A stretch of DNA of 64,000 nt, from contig CALSLN010000024.1 of the NCBI GenBank assembly GCA_943787205.1, positions 1 through 64,000 on the forward strand. The letters run 5' to 3'. Source of the stretch: an uncultured Rhodospirillaceae bacterium (lineage in GTDB: Bacteria; Pseudomonadota; Alphaproteobacteria; Rhodospirillales; Rhodospirillaceae). This document shows, piece by piece, positions 1 through 10,563 of the stretch. The notes under the pieces are model-generated. The model saw nothing but the letters and a program-made list of their open reading frames with translations. It made no database searches and was not told the DNA's origin. Position 1 is the stretch's first letter, and the number at the start of each line of letters is the position of its first letter. Position numbers and translations under genes: made by a program.

Positions 1-368
1 CGGTTCTGAGAATGGGGATTTTCTTTTACGTGATTGGTCTCGGATTGATGATTGTCGCATCTGGTCTGTTTTCGGTTCTTTTGGCCCTAACTTTTCTAAC
101 CATGGGCAATGCGTTGTTTGTACCAGCGTCTTCTAGTATGGCATCGCAAAATGCGCCTGGTTCAGAGCAAGGCGCCGCACTTGGTGCTTTTCAGGCGGCT
201 GGCAATTTAGGCCGCGTCCTCACGCCAGCAGTTTCCGGTCTTATTTTCGCCGCCTATGGAACGACGGCACCTTTCTTTGTTGCTATCGCGCTTATATTGC
301 CGACATTTTTCCTCATTCGAATAGCGATTTCGCAAGCTAACTTGATCGAGACCGAGTCCGCGGCATAA
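1..368 (+). CDS. MFS transporter, C-terminal part (5' truncated by window edge)
   Basis: Open frame continues to window start (V-L-R-M...); hydrophobic helices with [29 protein letters not shown] typical of the MFS C-terminal half. Confidence 0.75.
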   Translation, partial: VLRMGIFFYVIGLGLMIVASGLFSVLLALTFLTMGNALFVPASSSMASQNAPGSEQGAALGAFQAAGNLGRVLTPAVSGLIFAAYGTTAPFFVAIALILPTFFLIRIAISQANLIETESAA

Positions 369-382
369 CCTTCGCCTTCGGT

Positions 383-1858
383 TTGAAACTCTGGAGCCCC
401 ATCATGATGAAATTTTCGCGTTCAATGTCTCGCCGTACGGCTATTGCGGGTACCGCATCTGCTGCCGCATTAGCATCCCGTCCGCTTCACGCCGCGACTG
501 AAAGTGACGTGGTCATCATCGGCGCTGGGCTGTCCGGTCTGTATGCGGCGATGCTGCTCGAGGAATCTGGCTATTCGGTGTCCGTCATTGAGGGGCGGGA
601 TCGGATTGGCGGCCGTCTCTACACCCTGAAGTGATTTGCCCGGGCAATCCCGAGGCGGGCGGAAACTCGATCCTTGGCGGTTACGGACGCGAATGCGCGA
701 CATGTGCGACCGCCTGAGTGTCCCCTTGATGGATTACAAAACCACGCGGCGCGCTTATCCAAGCCTGAGCTTGCGCTCGGTGGGTCCGTCATTCCAGCCG
801 ATGGATTGGCCGTCTCATCCGCTGAATAAGATGCCCGAAGGTGCGCGCGACCGCAGCCCTAGTGGTTACATCTGGGGCGTCATTGCGCGCAACAACCCGC
901 TCGATTCCTTTGAGGATTGGTACGACCCCCGAAGGCGTGGAAGCATGACGGCCCTGTTTACGGTCTCCTCCGCAATTTAGGAGTGGTCCGAGGAGACGAT
1001 CGCTCAGGTGTATCGACACCAATCCGCAATACGCCACGTCGGCCCACGATACCTCTTTGCTCATGTGGTACTTCATTCAGAAGTGGTTCGCGACGCAGGA
1101 CGAGATCGAACCCGTGTCCCTGTCCGCGATCGGTGGCAACCAACGTATCCCTGAGGCGATGGCCAACACGCTCAAGTCCGACATCCATTTAGGGAACGAC
1201 TGTCGTTGGCATTCGCAGTGAGAAAAATCGCACGCTGAAGTCCATTGCGACGATGGCCCGTGTCTTTAAGGCCAAGCGCGTGATCTGTTCGACGCCCTTG
1301 CCACCGCTGCGATGGATCAGGTTTGATCCCATCCTGCCGGCTCACAAAACGGGCCGCCGTCCTCAACATGTCGGCCAGCAGTTAATCACCCAAGTTCACA
1401 TCATTCCTAAAGAGCCCTTTTGGGAAGAAGATGGTTTTGATCCGTCTATGTGGACGGATACACCCGCCGGCGTTGTGACCGCGCAACGCTTCGGTGAAAC
1501 CGATGAAGAAATCACCAACTTCCTGTGCTGGGGCCGCGGTCATATTGCCCAGTATTTGGATACCTTAGGCGAAGAAGAAGCAAAGGCGAGGGTGGTCAAA
1601 GAGATTGAAACCCTTCGTCCTGCGGCAAAGGGCAAGATTGAAGCTGGTGGCTTTAAGTCCTGGCAGCTTGATCCGTTCGCGGGCGGTGACTGGGTCGTCT
1701 GGGCGCCGGGCCAAATTGCCACGCATCTGCTTGATGTTGGTAAGTCGGAAGGACGCATTCACTTTTGTGGTGAACATACAGCTTTGTCCAACCGTGGAAT
1801 GGAGGGGGCGATGGAGTCTGGGGAACGGGCCGCATTCGAGGTGCTCGACACCCTCTAG
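383..1858 (+). pseudogene. Flavin monoamine oxidase pseudogene (Tat signal, multiple frameshifts)
   Basis: Fragments in different frames match the intact paralogs at 27448-28911 and 28913-30334 in order: [125 protein letters not shown]. Confidence 0.9.
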
Positions 1859-1874
1859 TCTTCGTGAATATGCA

Positions 1875-1913
1875 TTAAAAAAGGGCGGCTCGTTTGAGCC
1901 GCCCTTTCTTTTG
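1875..1913. terminator. Bidirectional intrinsic terminator between convergent genes
   Basis: aaaaaagggcggctc-gttt-gagccgccctttctttt: perfect stem with A-run and T-run flanks. Confidence 0.9.
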
Positions 1914-1929
1914 ATCGCTATGGTCTCAA

Positions 1930-4443
1930 TTAGAATGTAATCGAGGACCGAAGACCGAAAGTGCGTTTGTCCTGTGGAAGGAGAATTGCACCAAGTTTGG
2001 TGAAGTCGAAGACTCCTGGGGCGTCGATGAGCGAGAAGTCAGTGAACTCTTGTCCACCGCGCCACTTATCTTCGTCGAACAGGTTCTTGACGTAGAACTC
2101 GACCCGTAGGTTGTCTCGTTGAACACCCATGCGAGCGTTGACCAGGAAGTAAGAATCGAGAGATGCAAGGTTGGTCACGCCGATCAGAGATTTGCCCATG
2201 TAGTTCACGTCACCACGCGTATACCACTCCCATTCACCGGTGAGGGGGGCTGTGTACGTGGTCGAGAAATTACCGGACCATTTGGGGAAACGACCAGCGC
2301 GGTTACCGTCGACCGTAGACGTGCCTAGCGTGGTTGCCTGTGAGTCGGTCGCTGTAGTGAATGTCGTGAACTCGTTCTCGTTGTACGTGATGTTTAAGTT
2401 CGCAGACCATTGATCGCTGATCTGGAAGGCGGACTCAATTTCGACACCGTAGTACTCGGAGCTTCCTGAGGTCGCGGCGCTGTCAAAGTTTGGATTAGTA
2501 TTTGGTACGCCGTCTTCATTGTCATCACGGAAGATTGTGACAAAGGAGGATGAAGGTGCGTTTTTCCACTCTTGGAAATAAGCAGCGACGTTGAGCAGAA
2601 AGCGACCGTCCATCCAAGTGGATTTCATACCAACTTCAACGGAGTCCAGTTTTTGATCTGGAGTCAGGAGAGCGAATTGGTCGCCCAACGCAGATTCAAA
2701 CTGCTGACATTCCGACTGTGTGCTCGGAAGCCCAGTCCGTGGGTCGGTAAAGGGCACCGAGTAAACAATGGTCTGACAGTTGACCAAGTTGGAGTTGATC
2801 ACACCTGGCAGAACCCCGCGGGACGCTGTGGCATACAGATTAACGTCTTCCGTTGCCTTATAGCTTGCCGAGAAGCGAGGCAGCCAATTCTTGAATTTAT
2901 TAGTGAATGTTCCAACGCCATCACCACGTTCGTCTTCTTGGTAACGAAGTTCCACGTCTACGGTGAATTGGTCAGTCAGGTCGTAAGATACTGATCCATA
3001 GACACCCAAAACATCAACGGTATCGCCGCCATCAACACTGGTCGGGAATAGTCCTGGGACGTCACAATTCACGCCGATTCCGGCAAAGACACCAAAGTTT
3101 GCACAAGTGAACACAAGTGTGCCGCCACCGGCGCTGGTGAGATAGTCTTGGTTGTAGTAGTTGGCACCGGCAACCCAGCGCAGGCGACCTTCATCGGATG
3201 ATGTGGCGCGGATATCGAAGCCGTAGTCTTCGCCAGCTTGTGGGTTGGTTACATACCAGGCTTCCACGTCTGTCATATCCCAATCGCGGAGGCCGTTGGA
3301 GGCATTTTCGTTGTAGGAGGCCGTCCCTGTAACGGTAATGCCGTTATCCATTTCGTAGTCGCCGGTTAGGCTGAAGCGCTTGATTTCGCGGACCAAGCCG
3401 AACCCGTCAATTTGAGGTACGCCAGGAACCTGACCACCATTAAGCAACTGATTAGCCACAATGTCGGGGACTGTTGAAACAAGAATTTGCGGGAACAGAC
3501 TGCCATTACTTGTCACCGAAGGTGCGCCAGCTTCTCCTGGGCTAGGTAACGTGCCGCATCTGAACAAGGATGGGGATAGGGTTATTGGGTTCCGGTCGGA
3601 ATCAAGGCCAGGCAGTGTTGTGCCCGAGCACGTGTCATTCAGACGACCTTGCAGAAAGGCAACAGCCTCAGGTCCATCGCTGTCTTCTTGGTAAAATGCG
3701 CGCAATTTAAGAGTAAAATTCTCGGATGGCTGGGCATAGAGCTGAGCACTGATGGAATCTGACCCTTGCTCACCAAGTTCAGTCCCGTCGGTTGCCGTGT
3801 AATAGCTGCCTCTTTGATAAAGGCGGCCGGCAACGCGGAATGCCAATTTGTTTTCAATCAGCGGGCCTTCGAAACTGGCCTGGACTTCGTAGTTGTCGTA
3901 GGTCCCGGCATCGAGCAGCACTTTTCCGGAGAATTCCTCAAGGCTTGGCGTCGATGTGATGTAGTTGATCGCTCCTGCAAAAGAGTTGCGAGCGAACTGG
4001 GCAGACTGTGGACCCTTAATAATTTCAACGCGCTCTAAGTCCATCAGGGCGATTGACTGTGCGCCCTGAAGGGCAAACACACCATCAATGAACAAAGACG
4101 CAGTTTGCAGGGTCGAGAATTCAGAACCCTCGACGCCACGGAAGCGGATGTTGGCGTTCAAGCGACCTGGGCGGTTACCAGCAAGATCGTTGTTGAACTG
4201 CATGCCAGTCGTCTGCATAGAAATGTCTTCAAGGTTTTTGAAGCCAGCTCGATCGATTTGATCTGCGGTGAACGCGGTGACAGAAAGCGGAACGTCTTGA
4301 AGGCTTTCAGCCCTCTTACGTGCTGTGACGACAATTTCCTCTAGCGCCAAAGTTTGCGCTTGGGCTGTGTTGACCGATAGGTCTGGACCGACGGCCACAG
4401 CGGTAAACACAGCAACGGATGTTGCTAGGCACTTCTTGAACAT
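1930..4443 (-). CDS. TonB-dependent receptor
   Basis: Signal peptide, TonB box/plug LEEIVVTARKRAESLQDVPLSVTAF, VEIIKGPQSAQFARNSFAGAINYIT, C-terminal aromatic end (LRSSITF). Confidence 0.95.
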   Translation of the reverse strand: MFKKCLATSVAVFTAVAVGPDLSVNTAQAQTLALEEIVVTARKRAESLQDVPLSVTAFTADQIDRAGFKNLEDISMQTTGMQFNNDLAGNRPGRLNANIRFRGVEGSEFSTLQTASLFIDGVFALQGAQSIALMDLERVEIIKGPQSAQFARNSFAGAINYITSTPSLEEFSGKVLLDAGTYDNYEVQASFEGPLIENKLAFRVAGRLYQRGSYYTATDGTELGEQGSDSISAQLYAQPSENFTLKLRAFYQEDSDGPEAVAFLQGRLNDTCSGTTLPGLDSDRNPITLSPSLFRCGTLPSPGEAGAPSVTSNGSLFPQILVSTVPDIVANQLLNGGQVPGVPQIDGFGLVREIKRFSLTGDYEMDNGITVTGTASYNENASNGLRDWDMTDVEAWYVTNPQAGEDYGFDIRATSSDEGRLRWVAGANYYNQDYLTSAGGGTLVFTCANFGVFAGIGVNCDVPGLFPTSVDGGDTVDVLGVYGSVSYDLTDQFTVDVELRYQEDERGDGVGTFTNKFKNWLPRFSASYKATEDVNLYATASRGVLPGVINSNLVNCQTIVYSVPFTDPRTGLPSTQSECQQFESALGDQFALLTPDQKLDSVEVGMKSTWMDGRFLLNVAAYFQEWKNAPSSSFVTIFRDDNEDGVPNTNPNFDSAATSGSSEYYGVEIESAFQISDQWSANLNITYNENEFTTFTTATDSQATTLGTSTVDGNRAGRFPKWSGNFSTTYTAPLTGEWEWYTRGDVNYMGKSLIGVTNLASLDSYFLVNARMGVQRDNLRVEFYVKNLFDEDKWRGGQEFTDFSLIDAPGVFDFTKLGAILLPQDKRTFGLRSSITF

Positions 4444-4673
4444 GATGCTTCCCCCAAAGACATAGAATAAAATTCTACAGATGGGGTAATGTCGCTGCAG
4501 AACTCTATAAAATCAAAGCTTAAACGCAGCTGGCGCTCTACTAGTGAGCAGTTGTGGCTTTGGGGTCACATTGTTGAGCGGTCCCTGTGATGCGGACAAA
4601 AGGGCGGTTTGTATGGATCGCTATCCTTGTGGCCTGGAAAACCCTAGATCCCAGCGGCCATGCCGCTCCATTT

Positions 4674-6161
4674 TCACAGGCCTAAGACTCCAGGGTTGAT
4701 CAGATTGTTTGGATCGACAGATCGCTTTAAATCCCGAACGAGCGATATTGTCTCGCTTTTGGTGGCAGAGGCGTAGGAATAGAATCGGCCGTACTGCATG
4801 TGAGCCGCCCCCAGATCATCCATCATTGTTGCAAATGCTTCGCGAATGACACGAACACGTTGATCCCGGCGTTCGGCATCTGCACCTTCTGGCGCTGGGT
4901 CTTCTACGTGCGCCATGCCGTTGTGATGCAAGGCACTGGCTTTTCCGTGCCAGTACAAGACCGGTTCGACCATCATTGCGTGTCCGGCACAGGCGAAGGA
5001 CAGGGAGGCGTCGATGCCCAGTGCGATCATATCTGCGAAGTGATCATTTAAGACGGTCATGAAGCCATCATAGGCGTCAGTTACGCGACTTAATGGGAAC
5101 ACACCGTGAGTCCAAATTTGCTTCCGGCCTTTCGCATCTAGTGGAGATTGCACAAACGAAAACGGATTCCCGCGAATGAAATCAGGTGCGACTGGATCGA
5201 CCGCGCTTCCTTCCGACCCAACCAGTTCAACGATGGCAGCGAGATGAGCGTCAGCGATATCCTGCGTCCAGCCTTCGCACACCACGTGCATGGTCGGGTT
5301 GCTTACTGGTTCGTCGCCGAGCGGGGCAGGCCCAACACCGAGGCATTCGGATGCGAGGCCGGATTGTCCGACGGCTCTTATGGCTGGGATGAGTGTCTCG
5401 AACGATGCGAAAGTAAACGACGCAGAGGCCTGCCCTTTAGGAATTTTCTCAAGTCGCAATGTGGCCGAGACTTTGACGCCAAGGGCGCCTGCATCATTGA
5501 GAAATGGGCCGGTCAAATCAGGGCCGTTGTTGCGGAAAAAGGGGATGGAATTTTTGGTCGCCCCAGATCCGGTCGCAATGATAGCGCCGTTGGCGGATAC
5601 GACTTCAAGCCCCAGCACTGAATCTGCGGCTGTGCCATTTTTTGCTGATCCAAAAAACATGCAGTTGTTAGAAAGGCTGCCACCAACCGTCGAATAGCGG
5701 CCGGTCGTTGGGCCGAACATTGTGGCGCGCATGCCGTGTTCAGCTGTTGCGGCCATCATGGTTTCCCAGGTGCACCCTGATTCAACGGTCACCGTCATAT
5801 TGTCTGGATTGACGTCGAGAATGCGATCAAGCCGCCGCGTATCCAGCACAATTGCTGGCACGGCGTTCTTCTTACTTTGCACATAACCAGCTGTGTAGGA
5901 GAGGCCACCGCCTCTTGGGAGCAACGCAACTCCAGCCTTCGTGCAGGCTCGGATTGCATCACACGTCTCTTCCCTTGAGGCTGGTGCGATGACGGCCAGA
6001 GGTGAGGGGCCTGAGAAAAACAGATCTTCCGCGAATTGCTCACGGGTTTTGCCGTCTGTGTGGACGTGTTCACTACCGAGTATGGACTCGAGATCGGCGA
6101 TGACTTTTTCTGCTTCCATAGGTTTTAATCCAGTGGTCGTATGTGATGGATGTGAAGACAT
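4674..6161 (-). CDS. FAD-binding oxidase (VAO/PCMH family)
   Basis: LLPRGGGLSYTAGYV, PTTGRYSTVGGSLSNNCMFFGSAKNGTAADSVLGLEVV, C-terminal PNNLINPGVLGL. Confidence 0.85.
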   Translation of the reverse strand: MSSHPSHTTTGLKPMEAEKVIADLESILGSEHVHTDGKTREQFAEDLFFSGPSPLAVIAPASREETCDAIRACTKAGVALLPRGGGLSYTAGYVQSKKNAVPAIVLDTRRLDRILDVNPDNMTVTVESGCTWETMMAATAEHGMRATMFGPTTGRYSTVGGSLSNNCMFFGSAKNGTAADSVLGLEVVSANGAIIATGSGATKNSIPFFRNNGPDLTGPFLNDAGALGVKVSATLRLEKIPKGQASASFTFASFETLIPAIRAVGQSGLASECLGVGPAPLGDEPVSNPTMHVVCEGWTQDIADAHLAAIVELVGSEGSAVDPVAPDFIRGNPFSFVQSPLDAKGRKQIWTHGVFPLSRVTDAYDGFMTVLNDHFADMIALGIDASLSFACAGHAMMVEPVLYWHGKASALHHNGMAHVEDPAPEGADAERRDQRVRVIREAFATMMDDLGAAHMQYGRFYSYASATKSETISLVRDLKRSVDPNNLINPGVLGL

Positions 6162-6198
6162 ATCCTGCCACGAAAAGAACGATGGAGCACTCAGTCAA

Positions 6199-7182
6199 AT
6201 GAAAGTTGCGCGTTATACCCGTATCGGGACTCCAACTGACGTTATTGAGATTGTCGACGAAGATACGCCGGCACCGCAAAGCGATGAGGTGACGATCCGC
6301 ATGGAGGCGGCGCCGATCCACCTTGCCGACTTGTACTGTATGGCTGGGAAGGAAAGGTTCAACCTTCCGTTGCCGGCGACGCCTGGGTTCGAAGGTGTGG
6401 GGCGTATTAGTGCGGTCGGCGCAGGTGTTAAGAATTGGTCCGTCGGCGACCGTGTGTTTCCGCCGTTGGCTTCTGGCACGTGGAGAACAGAGCTTACGGT
6501 CAGCGCGACAGAGTTGCTTCCCGCTCCAACTGGCGATGCGGTTCAGCTCTCTCTTATGCCAATTAATCCTCCGACCTCTTATCTCATTCTCGAAGACTAT
6601 GGTGATCTGAACGAGGGCGATTGGATTATTCAGAATGCGGCCAACTCGAACTGTGGACGGTATTTGATTGAGCTGGCGAAGCTGCGCGGTATTAAGACAA
6701 TCAATGTCGTTCGCCGCCCGGAACTTATTGATGAGTTAAAGGCGCTTGGCGGAGATATTGTTCTGGTGGACGGAGATGACCTGTCTGATCGCGTTCTAAA
6801 AGAAACAGAGGGTGTGCCCGCAAAGCTAGGCGTTGATGCGGTTAACGGCATGGCCACGGCTCGCATTGCGTCTTGTCTGGCTGACGGAAGTACGGTCTTG
6901 GCCTACGGCATGTTGACTGATGAGCCTTGCATGATTCCCTCCGACGTCGCCTTTCTGAGAGATATCCGCCTAGAAGGATTTTATACGGTTCGCCAGTTTA
7001 GTAAGCGTACGCCGGAAGCCGTGCGGGCCATTTACACTGAATTGGCACGGTTGTTTGAGGCCGGCACACTGACTGCTAAGATCGCAGCGACGTACTCGCT
7101 CGATAATATTAAAGAGGCGGTTGCCCACGCGGGTCGCCGCGGTGCGGAACGCGATGGTAAGATCATTCTGACAATGGACTAA
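6199..7182 (+). CDS. MDR-superfamily zinc-type alcohol dehydrogenase / quinone or enoyl reductase
   Basis: MKVARYTRIGTPTDVIEIVDEDTPAPQSDEV, PATPGFEGVGRISAVGAGVKNWSVGDRVF, IIQNAANSNCGRYLIELAK; ORF track start at 5941 overlaps the divergent gene, so ATG 6199 preferred. Confidence 0.88.
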   Translation: MKVARYTRIGTPTDVIEIVDEDTPAPQSDEVTIRMEAAPIHLADLYCMAGKERFNLPLPATPGFEGVGRISAVGAGVKNWSVGDRVFPPLASGTWRTELTVSATELLPAPTGDAVQLSLMPINPPTSYLILEDYGDLNEGDWIIQNAANSNCGRYLIELAKLRGIKTINVVRRPELIDELKALGGDIVLVDGDDLSDRVLKETEGVPAKLGVDAVNGMATARIASCLADGSTVLAYGMLTDEPCMIPSDVAFLRDIRLEGFYTVRQFSKRTPEAVRAIYTELARLFEAGTLTAKIAATYSLDNIKEAVAHAGRRGAERDGKIILTMD

Positions 7183-8522
7183 TGATAATGACCCAGTATC
7201 TCATACGTTTATGTCTATCTGCAGTAATCGCAAGCATTGCGGTGTTCAATATTGGTGATGCCGCCGCTCAGTCGGTTCTCATTAAAAATGTAACCCTCAT
7301 AGATGGAACGGGTGCTGCTCCAGTGACCGGTGCGTCCGTGTTTGTGGAAGACGGTCGGTTCTCCAGAATATCGACAAGCGCCATTGCGACCCCTGACGGT
7401 GTTTCGGTTGTGGATGGCACTGGTAAATTTCTGATGCCAGGCATTATTGATAGCCATATCCATTTGCCCGGTGGGCGTGCTGGCGCTGGTAACCGGCAAA
7501 TGCTGATTAACAGGCCTGTCGCGTTGAAATCTATGGCGGCCTATCTCTACTCCGGTGTCACCGCTGTTTACGATTCTGGCAACAATGCAGAGTTCATTTA
7601 CGGTATGCGTGAGGACGAGCGCGCTGGCCGCGTACTTGGTCCACGCATTTACGCGACCATAAGTCTCATTGCTCCTCCAGAAGGTCATGGTTGCTGCGCT
7701 GGTGGTACGGTTGTCCATGACTATGAAGACGGCGTGAAGAAACTTGATGCGCTTTTTAAAATGAAACCGGACTTGCTTAAATTTACGCGCGAACGCCGTG
7801 GCATGGGGCCAGTTGGTCGCAACATTCCTTTGCTCGAAACTGGTTTGATGAACAAGCTTGTTGCCTATGCTCATGAGAATGGAGTGAGAACAACTGTCCA
7901 TGTGTCTGAAGTGGAGCTGGCCCGCGAAGCCATAGAGGCTGGAACCGATGCTTTTGCGCACACCGTTTATCTCGACGACGCCAATGCAAATTTTGCATCA
8001 CTCATCGCGGAGAAGGGGGTCATTCTTTCGACCACGATGACGCGCATTGAGGCAGACACAACGTTTTTTGACGAGCCGCTCTATGTGGCGACTATCCCTG
8101 AAGAGACCCGCGACGAAATTCGAGCGAGTGAGCGCTTCAACGGCTCGCCCTACACAGGGTGGCTGAGTTCTCTGCGCCCTGCGATCATGAACAACATCAA
8201 AGTACTGCATGAAGCCGGTGTCATTCTCGCAATGGGGACTGATCGATCTTTGGGGCCATTGCCGCACCAAGAGCTAGAAGTAATCGTTGAATCCGGAATT
8301 GCACCGCTTGATGCTATTCGTATGGGGACCCTAAACGCAGCCGCCTACATAGGCGTGGATGATGAGATCGGTTCCATCGAAGAAGGCAAACTTGCAGATA
8401 TGCTTTTGCTTGATGCAGACCCCAGCGTGGATATCAGCAACACAACGCTGATTCATTCTGTCTACAAGGGTGGCGTTTGGATTGACCGTGCCGCCTTAGA
8501 CGTTCCGGCAAATCGCCATTGA
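7182..8522 (+). CDS. Secreted amidohydrolase family protein
   Basis: Signal peptide ending DAAAQ; LIKNVTLIDGTG, GIIDSHIHLPGG metal site, AMGTDRSLGPLPHQELEVIVESG, GSIEEGKLADMLLLDADP. Confidence 0.9.
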   Translation: MIMTQYLIRLCLSAVIASIAVFNIGDAAAQSVLIKNVTLIDGTGAAPVTGASVFVEDGRFSRISTSAIATPDGVSVVDGTGKFLMPGIIDSHIHLPGGRAGAGNRQMLINRPVALKSMAAYLYSGVTAVYDSGNNAEFIYGMREDERAGRVLGPRIYATISLIAPPEGHGCCAGGTVVHDYEDGVKKLDALFKMKPDLLKFTRERRGMGPVGRNIPLLETGLMNKLVAYAHENGVRTTVHVSEVELAREAIEAGTDAFAHTVYLDDANANFASLIAEKGVILSTTMTRIEADTTFFDEPLYVATIPEETRDEIRASERFNGSPYTGWLSSLRPAIMNNIKVLHEAGVILAMGTDRSLGPLPHQELEVIVESGIAPLDAIRMGTLNAAAYIGVDDEIGSIEEGKLADMLLLDADPSVDISNTTLIHSVYKGGVWIDRAALDVPANRH

Positions 8523-8539
8523 GGTCTGCCTGCGGCCAT

Positions 8540-10444
8540 TTATGGCTCTGACATAAGAGCGTCTGGCTCGTTTGCCAGCGTCCATTGCCGCACCCGCCCA
8601 TCAAAATACCCGCCTGTGACCACGATGCTATCGTCTGGCGAGAAGAGGATGCTGTTTGCCGATCCATTGTGGCCGAGGAGAGGCTCGCCGACAGCATCGC
8701 CAGTGACAGACCAGATCCGTCCAGCGCCGTCATCACCTGCTGATGCGAGGAGGGAGCCATCCGATGAAAAAGCTAATGCCCGGACCCAGCCCTTGTGACC
8801 GGACATATTACCCACGCGCGGTGTTCCATCAGCGCCCCACAACCTCACCATGCCGTCGTCGCCACCGGTCGCGAAGATCGCACCATCTGGCGAATATGTG
8901 ATTGTACGAACGGCCCCTCTGTGGGCTGTCATAGAGGCGGCTCTTAATTCACCGTCGAACCACCAGATTTTCATAGCGCTATCGGCTCCACCGCTCAGGA
9001 AACTTCTTCCCGATGGAGATATGGCAAGAGCGCTTACGGCTTCTTTGTGTGCCTTGATCGGTCCGAGGACGAGCGTACCATCTGACTCCCAAATTCTGAT
9101 CGAACCTTCTTCGTCTCCCGTTGCGACCATGCCGCCGTCCGCCGAGAAGGCGACAGCTGTCACTCGGCCGTCATGGTCGTCTTTGGTGAGAAGCGGGGAA
9201 CCGTTGAGGTTCCAAACACGCATGGTTCCGTCATAGCTTGCGGTCGCAAACCGATCACCATCCGGAGAAAATGCAATCGCCTCGACCCATGACGTGTGAA
9301 CCAGATTAGGTGGTCCTAAAGGTTGTCCGTCGGTGTCGTACAACTGAAAACTACCATCGTCGCCAGCCATGGCAACTAAAGTTCCATCTGGCGAGACCGC
9401 GAGCGTGCGAAGCCATGGGTCATACGCGCGTAAGGGTTCGCCGCGTGGAGATCCATCGATGTTCCACAGCCTTACGGTGCCATCATAGTACCCGCCGGTG
9501 GCGAAGAACTCTCCGCCGGGTGAAAAGGCTAAAGCCTGAACTGACCCAGCATGTCCTCTCATGGGTGGTTGACGTAGTGACCCATCGAGGTTGCGGAGCA
9601 AAACGGAGCCGTCATCACCAGCAGAGGCCATAACGCCGCCTCTTGGTGCAAAGTCGACGACCCATGCCCGATGTCCTGAAAGCGGTTCCGTGCGTTGCGA
9701 ACCATTTAGGTTCCAGAGGCGCACGAGGCCATCGTCACCAGAAGATGCAATGAAATCGCCGCGCGGAGAAAAGTTTACTGCTTCCACCCAGCGCTCATGC
9801 CCTAATAATGGTCCAGCGAGAAGTTTGCCGCGCGTGTTCCACAGCCTGACGGTGCCATCGATACTCGATGACGCAATCTTTGTTCCGTCTGGTGAAAAGG
9901 CAACGGCGCGAACCCATTCCGTATGACCGGTGAAGGGTTTCCCGATTTGTTGTCCGTCCAAAGACCACAGTCTGACCGTGCCGTCGTATCCTGCAGAAGC
10001 AAGTCTTGATCCATCTGGCGAGAAGTCGAGGTCCTGCACAGACCCTTCATGGCCTAAGAAGGGTTCTCCACGTTGGCTGCCATCTTGATTCCACAGAAAG
10101 ATCTGTCCGCGGATTGTGGTCGACGCAATGGTCTTTCCATCCGGAGAAATCGCTACGGCTACGGCCCGTGCATCAAGGTCGAGTTCTTTTGTAAAGGCAC
10201 CGTCGTAAGACCAAACGGTAATGCTGCCATCAGAGACGTCGACCACTGCAAATCGATTGGGATCTGTTGGATCAAAGGTGAGGCGAACGGGCGTGAGTGG
10301 ACCGCCTTGCGCCTTGACACGAATTTCTACTTCCGATGTTAGCGCATAGGTTTGGGCGAGTGTTGGAGCTGCGCATAAGAGCAATGCGATTGCCACGCCG
10401 CCAAAAGCCAGGCGTTGATGCTTCATCTTAGCTGCCCTCATCAT
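8540..10444 (-). CDS. Secreted WD40-repeat protein (about 14 repeats)
   Basis: Signal peptide LALLLCAAPTLAQ-type; 14 repeats of pattern GH..WV.A.AFSPDG..IAS...DGTVRLW. Confidence 0.95.
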   Translation of the reverse strand: MMRAAKMKHQRLAFGGVAIALLLCAAPTLAQTYALTSEVEIRVKAQGGPLTPVRLTFDPTDPNRFAVVDVSDGSITVWSYDGAFTKELDLDARAVAVAISPDGKTIASTTIRGQIFLWNQDGSQRGEPFLGHEGSVQDLDFSPDGSRLASAGYDGTVRLWSLDGQQIGKPFTGHTEWVRAVAFSPDGTKIASSSIDGTVRLWNTRGKLLAGPLLGHERWVEAVNFSPRGDFIASSGDDGLVRLWNLNGSQRTEPLSGHRAWVVDFAPRGGVMASAGDDGSVLLRNLDGSLRQPPMRGHAGSVQALAFSPGGEFFATGGYYDGTVRLWNIDGSPRGEPLRAYDPWLRTLAVSPDGTLVAMAGDDGSFQLYDTDGQPLGPPNLVHTSWVEAIAFSPDGDRFATASYDGTMRVWNLNGSPLLTKDDHDGRVTAVAFSADGGMVATGDEEGSIRIWESDGTLVLGPIKAHKEAVSALAISPSGRSFLSGGADSAMKIWWFDGELRAASMTAHRGAVRTITYSPDGAIFATGGDDGMVRLWGADGTPRVGNMSGHKGWVRALAFSSDGSLLASAGDDGAGRIWSVTGDAVGEPLLGHNGSANSILFSPDDSIVVTGGYFDGRVRQWTLANEPDALMSEP

Positions 10445-10563
10445 TCCATCGACACGACTGTATATAAATTTACCGTCACTAAGTATGGCGTCACCGGGTT
10501 AGTTTCCGCTAGCCTTACCCTATGGCGCGTTAACTATTCGCGACTATAAAGGAGTATTCCACA

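Noticed and set aside
4653-4667. agcggc-cat-gccgct hairpin near the end of the FAD oxidase gene
   Set aside because: Perfect but short stem with no T tract on the minus strand; insufficient to call a terminator
7215-7961. 248-aa minus-strand ORF
   Set aside because: Lies antisense inside the well-supported amidohydrolase; composition looks like a codon-bias shadow ORF
8540-10444. Regularly spaced similar DNA segments resembling a repeat array
   Set aside because: Explained by WD40 protein repeats (about 120-nt period, diverged); no CRISPR-like identical repeats or cas genes
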